Position numbers and translations under genes: made by a program. 23,226 nucleotides of DNA from CAZPAN01 sp964581165 (GTDB lineage: Bacteria > Actinomycetota > Coriobacteriia > Coriobacteriales > CADBOM01), in contig CAZOMM010000028.1 of assembly GCA_964581165.1 (NCBI GenBank), positions 1 through 23,226 on the forward strand, read 5' to 3'. Below are positions 14,835 through 22,020 of the stretch, in pieces. The stretch's first letter is position 1, and each line of letters opens with the position of its first letter. The notes under the pieces are model-generated. The model worked only from the letters and a program-made list of their open reading frames with translations, was not told where the DNA came from and ran no database searches.

Positions 14835-15770
14835 CTATCCCACCTCCCCTGCTGCTACAGCTGCGGCCTTCTCTTCGACATCCGATTTAGGAAATGGGGC
14901 CAACTTGCTTAATGCATAGTCAACTGCCGGCACAAAGTGGCGACCAACCCCACACTCTTTAGGACTTGCACCGCAGGCCATAGCTAAAAGCTCTGTGAAG
15001 TAGTAGACGGGAATGTTGTAGTTTGTACCAAACTCAGAATTAATCTGAGACTCGCGCATATCAAAATTCATCCAGCAAAGTGGGCATACAGTAGCAATGC
15101 ATTCGGCCCCGCTATTTACAGCATTGCGCAAAATACGCTCAGTAGCCTTACGAGCATTGCTAGGTGTCATAACATGGAACGATGCTCCGCAGCACTCGGT
15201 TTTAAATCCCCAATCGACGCAATCGGCTCCAGTAGCATTAAGAAGTTCTTCCATGCATGTGGGATTTTCTGGATCAAAACCTGTGAGACCCTCTGGTCTT
15301 ACCTGTGCGCATCCGTAATAACAGGCAACCTTCATCCCACCGAGAGTTTTTTCTAGGCATGCAATCAGATCGGCGATCACTTCAGGCTCGATCATTACCT
15401 CAATTAGGCTTTTCACATCTGATTGAGCCTTGTAATCCATTTCTATAAGCTCACTTACATGACTGCGATTATCTTCGCTTTGCTTTGCCCAATTTGCAGC
15501 TCTTTTTAACGAGATATAGCAGCCAGTACATGGAGCTACGACATCAAGACCAGGGTTTTGTTGCTCGCTAAGCGCCAGACTTCTGGCGGGAAGGGCATAC
15601 ATCAGATCATCGCTGGTCATAACTGCGGCAGAGGTTCCACAGCAATTCCAGTCGTCTATCTCTTTGAATTCCAGCCCTATCTTTTTGGCGAGATACATGG
15701 TCGACTCTGTATAAGAAAGTCCTACAGCATTGAGCGAGCATCCTGGGAAATACGAAAATGTCTTTGACAT
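14835..15770 (-). CDS. hdrB: HdrB: heterodisulfide-reductase catalytic subunit, two CCG domains
   Basis: Holds the noncubane [4Fe-4S] clusters that split a disulfide substrate. The 311-residue protein has two CCG domains: C11, C43-C44 (NCCGTSA), C81 and C84 (CTGC); then C150, C154, C193-C194 (ECCGASFH), C229 and C232 (CPLC). All cluster cysteines are kept, so it should be catalytically complete. The ATG at 15770 follows the hdrC stop after one base, with GAGAGGAG about 11 bases upstream; a longer reading from 15818 would overlap hdrC and lacks similarity. The natural acceptor is not known here: in methanogens it is CoM-S-S-CoB, in sulfate reducers DsrC is proposed; neither is encoded nearby. 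Confidence 0.93.
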   Translation of the reverse strand: MSKTFSYFPGCSLNAVGLSYTESTMYLAKKIGLEFKEIDDWNCCGTSAAVMTSDDLMYALPARSLALSEQQNPGLDVVAPCTGCYISLKRAANWAKQSEDNRSHVSELIEMDYKAQSDVKSLIEVMIEPEVIADLIACLEKTLGGMKVACYYGCAQVRPEGLTGFDPENPTCMEELLNATGADCVDWGFKTECCGASFHVMTPSNARKATERILRNAVNSGAECIATVCPLCWMNFDMRESQINSEFGTNYNIPVYYFTELLAMACGASPKECGVGRHFVPAVDYALSKLAPFPKSDVEEKAAAVAAGEVG

Positions 15771-15771
15771 C

Positions 15772-16353
15772 CTACTCGCTACTCCTCTCACGCCTGGTAC
15801 TCTCCTCGCACCTTTCAATCAAGCGACGAACCAACTTGGGGTTTCTCGAGGAATGAGCTGCAACACCTATCAAACCATTGGTCATCATCTTGGGGGCTAT
15901 CCCCAAATCCTGAGTGAAATGTCCAGAAGATAGATTGAATTTGGCGGCAAGATACTGCTCGTTGGATTTACCCTTTGATGCAACGCCGTCAATAAAAAGC
16001 TTCTCGAACTTTTCGCTCTCGGGTACAACCGCACGTCCCTCATCATGCGAGGTCATCCGAACCTCTCGCATAAGGCTGGCCACCTCAATATTTTGTGGAC
16101 AGCGAGACGTGCACGTAAGACACTGTGCACACATCCACGGACCTCGAGCAGATAAAGCCTTGTTGGCAAGTCCCATTTGGAGCATGTGGATGATCTTTTG
16201 TGGAGGAGCATCCATCTCATCTGACATGGGGCAGCCAGCTGAACACTTTCCGCACTGATAACAATCGCGGAGATTAACGCCTGCGCGCTCGGCTATGCGA
16301 CCTGCTTTGGTAATTTCTGCAGCAGACGTCTCAGAAAGGTTGACAGCACACAT
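15772..16353 (-). CDS. hdrC: HdrC: two-cluster ferredoxin-like subunit C
   Basis: Shuttles electrons from HdrA to HdrB. The 193-residue protein has two [4Fe-4S] motifs, C31/C34/C37/C41 (CYQCGKCSAGC) and C75/C78/C81/C85 (CAQCLTCTSRC), spaced as in HdrC, followed by the helical MREVRM region and a basic tail (RRLIERCEESTRR). It is first in the operon. I take the ATG at 16353, preceded by AAGGGGAG; a TTG one codon upstream would be too close to that site. The 326-base gap before it contains a nested inverted repeat that may be a leader RNA controlling the whole operon. Confidence 0.92.
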   Translation of the reverse strand: MCAVNLSETSAAEITKAGRIAERAGVNLRDCYQCGKCSAGCPMSDEMDAPPQKIIHMLQMGLANKALSARGPWMCAQCLTCTSRCPQNIEVASLMREVRMTSHDEGRAVVPESEKFEKLFIDGVASKGKSNEQYLAAKFNLSSGHFTQDLGIAPKMMTNGLIGVAAHSSRNPKLVRRLIERCEESTRRERSSE

Positions 16354-16679
16354 CAATCTCCCCTTCCCTCACAAAACAGTAGACTTCACTTCACGCTAAA
16401 CATTTACCCGGTGTCTCGGTTTGCGCATACAACCCCACTTTGACTCACACATGCACATGCAAAACCAGACTTCGGATGCTCACCGGGTAAAGTGCAGCAC
16501 AAGATACGCTAGACAAACTCGAAAATTAGCGCACTGAGTAATGATGATACATCAGCAATAAGGCTTAAACCGTAATCAGATATCTCTTTATGCATTTTAT
16601 TCTGTAGAGCGGCTTAGATGAGCCTTTTGGTCTTTTGCAAAACGAGCTTTTTACCAGACAGTGTGCGCAATCCCATAAA
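16354..16679. other. 326-bp leader/intergenic region before hdrC
   Basis: Besides the nested inverted repeat at 16403-16491, it holds a 10-bp palindrome TTTTGCAAAA (16633-16642) just after the permease gene. A TGATGTATCAT block on the minus strand (around 16545-16555) resembles an extended -10 element, but I find no matching -35, so I do not assign a promoter. No open frame with a ribosome site is visible. Confidence 0.5.
16403..16491 (-). promoter_or_regulatory. Candidate structured leader RNA (riboswitch-like) of the hdr-flx operon
   Basis: In the sense of transcription, TTTACCCGGTG (16491-16481) pairs perfectly with CACCGGGTAAA (16413-16403), closing an 11-bp stem around 67 bases. Directly inside, TCTGGTTTTGCAT (16469-16457) can pair with ATGCGCAAACCGAGA (16428-16414) in three short helices separated by a one-base bulge and a small internal loop. 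An unpaired 11-base stretch remains on the 5' side and a 28-base apical loop at the top. The 3' arm ends 49 bases before the hdrC ATG. It does not match any riboswitch consensus I know. DNA operator pairs for a looping regulator are the alternative. Confidence 0.4.
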
Positions 16680-18008
16680 TTATTGGACAAGGAAATATAG
16701 TAAAAATGCAGCGGAGGCCACCCACATTAAGGGCATTACCTGTTTAGCCTTTCCAGCGCAAAGCATGATGATGCAATATGTAATGAATCCAAGACCGATA
16801 CCATCTGTAATTGAATATGCTAATGGCATAAACAAGATAGTTATAAACGCTGGTATGGATGTTTCGTAGCGACTCCACTTTATCTCGACGATGTTTTTGC
16901 ACATGAGATAGCCAACAACTACAAGAGCACCGGATGTTGCAGCTCCAGAAATCATGGAGACAACAGGAGATAAGAACAGCATCAGTAAGAAAAGCGCAGC
17001 AATCACGATATTGCAAAGTCCAGTACGAGCACCCACCGCAATTCCTGCAGCAGTTTCAGCAAAAAGAGTAATTGAGCTAGCACCAGCAAATCCACCAAAA
17101 GCTGCAGCAGTAGAATCTATGGCAAGTATTTTTTGGAGATCCTTTACCTTTCCGTCCGGAGTTGCAAACTCCCCTTCTTTTGATAAGGGTATTAAAGCTC
17201 CTAATGTGTCAAAGAAATCGCTTACCAAAAACGAGAAGGCCACCAATAGAAGAGCTGGGCTTAATAGCATTTCGACAAAGGCTACATTTCCTTCTGGAGT
17301 TGTTTGAAACGGTGCAGCAAAGGCCGAAAAATCAAGCGTTGGTACCCACGAGTCTGGAAGCTGAGTAATCCCTAGAGGGATCCCAATCACTACTCCAACA
17401 GCTATCGAGATAAATACCCCTCCAGTTAGACCAACTACCTGCAGTACTATCGCGACTGCAATGGATATCAAGGAGATGATCATTGTTGGGTTTGTTATAT
17501 CCCCAAAAGACACAAGACTAGAGTCATCGGCAACAATAACTTCGCCGCCCTGAAGACCTATAAAGGCAATCAGAAGTCCTATACCAACGGCAATTGCACA
17601 CCTGAGATCAACCGGAATTGCTTCCATAATCTGTTTGCGAAGCCCGCTTAGAACCAAGATCAAAATGATGATTCCCTCAAAAAAGACAATAGACATGGCT
17701 ACGCGCCAATCTACTGCGAGCTCTCCGAGGCAAAGTGTGTAAGCGATTATTGCGTTAATTCCCATTCCCGAGGCCAATGCCAGTGGCCTGTTGGCTACTA
17801 AACCCATCAAAAGAGTCATAGCTGCAGCGCCTATACATGTTGATGTTAGAGCAGCAGAGAAGGGTATGCCTGCAGCCGAAAGAAGTGCGGGATTAACTGC
17901 CACAATATAGGCCATGGTTAAAAAAGTAGTAAAACCACCAAGGAGCTCTTTCGAGATCGAACTGCCACGTTCTGAGATGTGAAAGAAAGTATCGATACGC
18001 TCTTTCAA
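16680..18008 (-). CDS. NCS2-family purine permease (AzgA/PbuG type)
   Basis: Membrane symporter for a nucleobase, most likely adenine, guanine or hypoxanthine. The 442-residue protein has 12-14 hydrophobic segments and the AzgA-type markers: an N-terminal ELLGGFTTFLTMAYIVAVNP (21-40), GMGINAIIAYT (79-89), SDFFDTLGALI, and AGASSITLFAETAAGIAVGARTG (two short blocks, GASSITLFAET and AAGIAVGARTG), which form the substrate-binding region. The start is TTG at 18008, with GAGGAG 5 bases upstream; no nearby ATG fits. It stands alone, with the GtrA gene 157 bases upstream and the hdr operon downstream. A run of six 12-bp repeats ends only 14 bases before the start codon and may affect expression. Confidence 0.9.
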   Translation of the reverse strand: MKERIDTFFHISERGSSISKELLGGFTTFLTMAYIVAVNPALLSAAGIPFSAALTSTCIGAAAMTLLMGLVANRPLALASGMGINAIIAYTLCLGELAVDWRVAMSIVFFEGIIILILVLSGLRKQIMEAIPVDLRCAIAVGIGLLIAFIGLQGGEVIVADDSSLVSFGDITNPTMIISLISIAVAIVLQVVGLTGGVFISIAVGVVIGIPLGITQLPDSWVPTLDFSAFAAPFQTTPEGNVAFVEMLLSPALLLVAFSFLVSDFFDTLGALIPLSKEGEFATPDGKVKDLQKILAIDSTAAAFGGFAGASSITLFAETAAGIAVGARTGLCNIVIAALFLLMLFLSPVVSMISGAATSGALVVVGYLMCKNIVEIKWSRYETSIPAFITILFMPLAYSITDGIGLGFITYCIIMLCAGKAKQVMPLMWVASAAFLLYFLVQ

Positions 18009-18022
18009 GTTTGCTCCTCGCC

Positions 18023-18094
18023 CTAGTTTATTTCCTAGTTTATTTCCTAGTTTGTTTACTAGTTTGTTTACTAGTTTGTTTACTAGTTTGTTTA
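18023..18094. repeat. Six tandem 12-bp repeats in the purine permease leader
   Basis: Units are exact within two subtypes: CTAGTTTATTTC at 18023 and 18035, then CTAGTTTGTTTA at 18047, 18059, 18071 and 18083. In the permease direction this reads four TAAACAAACTAG followed by two GAAATAAACTAG, then GGCGAGGAG and the TTG start. Each unit contains in-frame stops, so it is untranslated. Two further AGCTAGTTAA copies (around 18119 and 18138) look like decayed relatives. Confidence 0.95.
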
Positions 18095-18165
18095 CTTGAT
18101 GTCTGAAAAATCTCTTCGAGCTAGTTAAAAACTCCCAAGCTAGTTAATAGGTTGCAAAAACCTTG

Positions 18166-18558
18166 TTAGGTTCTGCCTCCTTCGAGAAATTTTTTTCGGG
18201 AGAAAAAGTTGTAAAGCGTAACCATCATTGTTGCTAGGATTTTGACGATCCTGTAGTCAATGTCAAAAGTTGAGATACCAACCCACATTATTAGATCGTT
18301 AAGGATGAGTCCGATGATCGACAGAATCACAAAGATCACAAACTCATAAGATTGAGACATTCCTTCGCGGTGAGAAAAGACAAATTTCATGCTGGCGATG
18401 TAGTTAAAAATCACCGAAACACAAAACGAAATTGAGGCTGATAAAATCTCGCCCATTCCAAAAATCTCCGCAAGGAAGATCATCAGCGAGTAGTCGATAA
18501 TAAACGAAATAATGCCTACAACAGCAAACTTTCCAAACTGTCTGAGTACAGGGCGCAT
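18166..18558 (-). CDS. GtrA-family four-helix membrane protein
   Basis: Small membrane protein of the GtrA group, members of which are thought to help move lipid-linked sugars across the membrane. The 130 residues contain four hydrophobic segments (about 10-30, 37-57, 71-93, 101-120) with the family opening RQFGKFAVVGIISFIIDY and a C-terminal basic end NFFSRKKFLEGGR (family pattern N-F-x-x-R-K-x-x-F). I choose the ATG at 18558, with AAAGGA about 12 bases upstream; a TTG at 18591 would add a Cys-containing leader. No glycosyltransferase is adjacent, so its partner is unknown; the glycosyltransferase genes at the left end of the window are 16 kb away. Confidence 0.85.
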   Translation of the reverse strand: MRPVLRQFGKFAVVGIISFIIDYSLMIFLAEIFGMGEILSASISFCVSVIFNYIASMKFVFSHREGMSQSYEFVIFVILSIIGLILNDLIMWVGISTFDIDYRIVKILATMMVTLYNFFSRKKFLEGGRT

Positions 18559-18616
18559 ACTTACCGGACATCCTTTGCAGTTTTCAGGCAAACTATTTTG
18601 TTTGTTTCAATCGCCT

Positions 18617-18730
18617 GAGACTTATTCATTTGAGTCTTGTTCATTTGTCTCCAAAGCGCAGAAGTAAATACCTGCAAAAGTCTCCAAACCTCAAAAGTAG
18701 GCACCCGCAAAAGCCTTTACAGCGCAGAAG
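18617..18730. repeat. Degenerate short repeats between the TatD-like and GtrA genes
   Basis: Two adjacent 15-bp units GAGACTTATTCATTT (18617-18631) and GAGTCTTGTTCATTT (18632-18646) are followed by an AGCGCAGAAG pair exactly 66 bases apart (18655 and 18721) that encloses CCTGCAAAAGTCT and CCCGCAAAAGCCT. The rest of this 264-base gap is A-rich without an open frame I would call. Confidence 0.5.
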
Positions 18731-18822
18731 CTCTGGGCTTTAACAGACTTAAAATCAATACTTAAAGTCAATGCAGCAATGCAAAACAGCTTCCATTTGA
18801 CAATGCAATAGCTAGTCAAAAA

Positions 18823-19599
18823 CTAGATCCCAAGAATAGCGGCTGATCTATTGGCTATCCCAGAAGCAGTTTTGAATCTATCTCCATATCCTGCAGCGTG
18901 ACACATTAAGCCAAAAGTCTCCATGAGGTCTGTATAAAGATCGTCGGGTGTGCATAAACTTTCATTATTTGGAGGAAAATCCGATTCCAGTAATATTTGC
19001 TGCTCTGGAATCTGCCTTACATATTCTTTGCCACGGCGAGTTTTGAGCATTCTTTTGTTTACAGAAAACAGGCAGCCAGCCTTAATCGCACGGACGAGTT
19101 CGTCCGATGTTCCCGAAAACCAATGGATGATGCATGTGACGCTGGCAAGTGCTCCCGTTTGTTTAAGAATGTCTAGTACCAGTGTGGCTGCTTTGACTGC
19201 GTGGATAGACATCACGGCAGCATCTGTTGCGGCAGCTATAGAGCAGATTTCGGCAAAGAACTGGATTTGCGATTCTTTGCTGTGCACATGTTTGGGGCCT
19301 AAATCTAGCCCGACCTCTCCAAACAAACGCCTGCCTTTTGCCGCCCTCTTAAAAGCCTCAATGTCTGCGTGCAAGCTGTCTTGCCTAATCCACCAAGGAT
19401 GCATTCCAAGACCAGGGACAACGTTTGCAAGTTTGTCAGCAACAGGGGCAATCCTCTCAAAACCCGAGGGCTCAACTGTATTGGCAAACAGGGCCATGCC
19501 TTTTTGAGCGGCATCTTGCGCAAACACTGCAGGATCATCCAAAAAATCAAGATGAAAATGCATGTCGTAAATGCCATATCCTGCTTGGGTGTGTTCCAT
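18823..19599 (-). CDS. TatD-family metal-dependent hydrolase
   Basis: Amidohydrolase-fold hydrolase; characterised TatD proteins are DNases or RNA exonucleases. The 258-residue protein has all metal ligands expected: H14 and H16 (DMHFHLD), E95 (FGEVGLD), H133 (SIHA), H159 (IHWFSG) and D207 (ESDFPP). The substrate-side motif GLGMHPW (63-69) is also present. The ATG at 19599 has only a weak upstream site (GCGAG). It lies 48 bases after tcdA and may be the third gene of the CNNM-tcdA-tatD operon. Length is typical. Whether it acts on nucleic acid or on D-amino acid derivatives cannot be told from sequence. Confidence 0.87.
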   Translation of the reverse strand: MEHTQAGYGIYDMHFHLDFLDDPAVFAQDAAQKGMALFANTVEPSGFERIAPVADKLANVVPGLGMHPWWIRQDSLHADIEAFKRAAKGRRLFGEVGLDLGPKHVHSKESQIQFFAEICSIAAATDAAVMSIHAVKAATLVLDILKQTGALASVTCIIHWFSGTSDELVRAIKAGCLFSVNKRMLKTRRGKEYVRQIPEQQILLESDFPPNNESLCTPDDLYTDLMETFGLMCHAAGYGDRFKTASGIANRSAAILGI

Positions 19600-19647
19600 C
19601 GATAATCTCGCTTAGCTTAGTGTTCGCCTAGAACCCTACTTAAAATC

Positions 19648-20379
19648 CTACTCAGATTGATGGCCTTGAGAATCAAGCTGAGAATCAAGAAGTGTCCTAA
19701 TCACATACCCTGCTAGCATCTGTCCCATAATCGGGGGAATGTAAGACATTGTTCCAAAACCTCGCCTACCAGAAACTGAATAGCCTGTAATCTCGGGCGA
19801 GTAGAGAACCCTGAGAGAACTTACACCAGCCTTTCTGCAAGCTTTTCTCATGGCCTTACACATTGCACAACCATTTGTTTTATAGATATCGGTAAATCGA
19901 AACAACGAAGGATCAGTTTTAGATCCTCCGCCCATGCTGCTTACGAGATTAATTTGAGCTTGCTGGGCGTATAGAGCCAAGGCAACTTTGGTAGTCATGG
20001 TATCTATGGCATCTATTACCCAATCAAAGTGCCCGGCTCTAAGCATAAAAGTCGGTACATCTTCTGCTAGCAAAAAGTTTTTGAAAGTTTGGACTTTTAT
20101 ATCTGGGTCGATGTCGTGGATCATTCCTTCCATAACCTCGACCTTTGGCCTGCCAAGGGTGGAGTGAAAAGCCAGTGCCTGTCTGTTGATGTTACTCAGC
20201 TGTACAACATCTGGATCAAGCACCGCAATTGATCCCACGCCCCCTCGTGCAAGGGCCTCAACACAGCTAGAACCTACACCACCCGTGCCTATTACGAGCA
20301 CGCTTGAATCGGCTAAACGTCTGACACCCTTCTCGCCAATAAGCGGTATGAGCCTAGAAGCCTGCTCTCCTCCGGGCAT
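19648..20379 (-). CDS. tcdA: tRNA threonylcarbamoyladenosine dehydratase
   Basis: E1-like enzyme that, using ATP, converts t6A at position 37 of ANN-decoding tRNAs to its cyclic form. The 243-residue protein has the ThiF/HesA nucleotide fold GTGGVGSSCVEALARGGVG (31-49), the acidic and Arg ATP-site residues in LDPDVVQLSNINRQ, and DAIDTMTTK in the middle. The C-terminal part (YSPE and GRRGFGTMSYIPPIMG) is the TcdA pattern rather than that of ThiF or MoeB, which also carry zinc CxxC pairs not seen here in the usual place. The ATG at 20379 comes 3 bases after the stop of the CNNM gene, so the genes are co-transcribed. Cellular role is expected to be tRNA decoding fidelity. Confidence 0.9.
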   Translation of the reverse strand: MPGGEQASRLIPLIGEKGVRRLADSSVLVIGTGGVGSSCVEALARGGVGSIAVLDPDVVQLSNINRQALAFHSTLGRPKVEVMEGMIHDIDPDIKVQTFKNFLLAEDVPTFMLRAGHFDWVIDAIDTMTTKVALALYAQQAQINLVSSMGGGSKTDPSLFRFTDIYKTNGCAMCKAMRKACRKAGVSSLRVLYSPEITGYSVSGRRGFGTMSYIPPIMGQMLAGYVIRTLLDSQLDSQGHQSE

Positions 20380-20382
20380 GAC

Positions 20383-21717
20383 TTACTTGTCTTCCTCAGT
20401 GTCTTCTGAGTCCTGCAAGTGGCTTAGAACCATTCGAATCCTATCGATTCGATGTCCCTCCATCCTATCCACAGAAAACTCCGCCTTGTACTCTCTATCT
20501 TCACAAGAAATGTGCTCACCCTGCTCTGGAATTCTGTCGAACAAGGCTAGCAGCAAACCTGCAGCAGTCTCGCATTCGGCAGCCTCTTCGGGTTCAAAAC
20601 CCATCAGCTCCACCAAATCGTTAATGGGCATGTTGCCCTCTACCATATAGCTGCCATCGTCGAGCTTTCTGACATCATCCCCATCATCATCGTGAGCAAA
20701 CTCATCATCAATTCTGCCAACAATCTGCTCCATGATGTCACTCATCGTAACTATGCCCGAAGTTCCACCGTGTTCGTCTATGACTAGCGCAATCTTGGTG
20801 TGTCTTTCTTGCAGAGTCTGCAAAAGTTTGGCAATGGGCATTCCCTCTGGCACAGGGGTGATAGTGCGAATTCTAAGATCGGCTGTGGTGGCATCTTCGG
20901 GCAACGAGTAGAGGTCTTTTACGTGCACAAAGCCCTCAATGCGATCCTTGTGTCCCCGACAAACTGGGTACCTAGTGAACTTGTAATCCTTTATCGTGGA
21001 GAAACTCTCCTGTAAGGAATCTTCTAGATCGATGCAAATCATGTCGGTACGAGGAGTCATGATTGCCTCTGCATCCTTATCGCCTAAGTCGAAGATATTA
21101 TCCACAAACTCATTTTGCTCAGGATCAATCAAGCCGCTTTCGGTGCTCTCGTCTATAAGTAGCTTAATCTCCTCGTCGGTATAAACTTCGTGCTCTTTTT
21201 TGGGGTCGTGTCCCATGGCTTTAATAACTACATTTGTAATGGAATTGAACAGCCACATCACTGGATAGGTAACGCGATAAAAGATTACAAGCGGCCTAGA
21301 GGTAAATATTGCGTAGCGCTCTGTAGAAAATATTGCAATTGATTTGGGGATAAGCTCTCCAACGACAATGTGTAGGGCTGTAGAGATAATGAAGCCAAAG
21401 GCCAGAGAAATAGCTGATACCCAGGCGAGGGGCAAATCAAAGAAATTGAGCATAGGAATAATTAGCTCAGAAAAAGCTGGCTCTCCCAACCAACCTATAG
21501 CAAGAGAGGCCAAGGTGATACCAAGCTGACATGCAGAAAGATAGTCATTAACATTGTTGGCAATCTTCTGTGCCGCTTTGGCTCCTTTGCGTCTCTCCTC
21601 TACTAGCATGTCGATCCTAGACCGACGAACCCTAACTAGGGAAAATTCTGCAACAACAAAAAATGCATTCATCAGCAGAAAAAAGACAACCAAAACAAGG
21701 CTTAAGCCAACAGACAT
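20383..21717 (-). CDS. CNNM/CorC (hemolysin-C) family membrane protein, DUF21-CBS-CorC_HlyC
   Basis: Membrane protein of the CNNM/CorC/YfjD type, members of which take part in Mg2+ or other divalent cation efflux or resistance. The 444 residues show an N-terminal DUF21 membrane domain (about 1-190, first helix LSLVLVVFFLLMNAFFVVAE, then LGITLASLAIGWLGEPA), a pair of CBS domains (about 205-335, with MTPRTDM and ALVIDEHGGTSGIVTMSD) and a C-terminal CorC_HlyC cap domain (about 355-430). The acidic DDEFAHDDDGDD run joins the last two. AAAGGAG lies 13 bases before the ATG at 21717, rather far, so a slightly later start is possible. The gene heads an operon with tcdA. Confidence 0.88.
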   Translation of the reverse strand: MSVGLSLVLVVFFLLMNAFFVVAEFSLVRVRRSRIDMLVEERRKGAKAAQKIANNVNDYLSACQLGITLASLAIGWLGEPAFSELIIPMLNFFDLPLAWVSAISLAFGFIISTALHIVVGELIPKSIAIFSTERYAIFTSRPLVIFYRVTYPVMWLFNSITNVVIKAMGHDPKKEHEVYTDEEIKLLIDESTESGLIDPEQNEFVDNIFDLGDKDAEAIMTPRTDMICIDLEDSLQESFSTIKDYKFTRYPVCRGHKDRIEGFVHVKDLYSLPEDATTADLRIRTITPVPEGMPIAKLLQTLQERHTKIALVIDEHGGTSGIVTMSDIMEQIVGRIDDEFAHDDDGDDVRKLDDGSYMVEGNMPINDLVELMGFEPEEAAECETAAGLLLALFDRIPEQGEHISCEDREYKAEFSVDRMEGHRIDRIRMVLSHLQDSEDTEEDK

Positions 21718-22020
21718 CTTTGTTCTATTACTCCTTTTGTTGGATATACAATGCGCTGCCAGTGCGAAAAACTGTGCTGCTGAAATTTGCGTTGCAGTCG
21801 CAAGAATTTTGCGACTCAGAAATCTGAGGTTTCACAGCTTTTCTCGCAGCAAGTTGAATAAGGCTGAGCAAACAAGCAAACAGGCTCTGTTTATTCAACT
21901 TAACTGCCTATTCTCGCACTGCAAAACTCTTAAAAACAATCATGGCGGTAATCGGTATCTTAGGCTCTATCTTCACTATTCCAACTTGTTATTTTCTCTG
22001 CATTGTGAACAGAATCGACA
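21718..22020. other. 303-bp intergenic region with hairpins and loose repeats
   Basis: Near the CNNM start, 21748-21817 has a TGCG block recurring about every 10-14 bases (GCGCTGCCAGTGCGA, GTGCTGCTGAAATTTGCG and so on). It ends in an 8-bp stem AGTCGCAA/TTGCGACT (21796-21803, 21809-21816). A second, longer inverted repeat lies at 21851-21901. I see no gene here. Confidence 0.5.
21851..21901. other. 11-bp inverted repeat after the MraY-like gene
   Basis: Arms AAGTTGAATAA (21851-21861) and TTATTCAACTT (21891-21901) enclose 29 bases that can form a further GAGC/GCTC pairing. It lies about 120 bases beyond the stop of the MraY-like gene and could end that transcript, but there is no T-run on either side. 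Confidence 0.45.

Noticed and set aside
13098..14912. Plus-strand frames of 110-190 codons antisense to hdrA/hdrB
   Set aside because: The minus-strand proteins have complete Fe-S and FAD motifs; the opposite frames show no domain and no ribosome site.
16403..16491. Molybdenum cofactor, FMN or c-di-GMP riboswitch before hdrC
   Set aside because: The conserved core sequences of these classes are not present; only the stem geometry is riboswitch-like.
18023..18094. CRISPR array
   Set aside because: Units are only 12 bp, directly adjacent with no unique spacers and no cas genes nearby; it is a simple tandem repeat.
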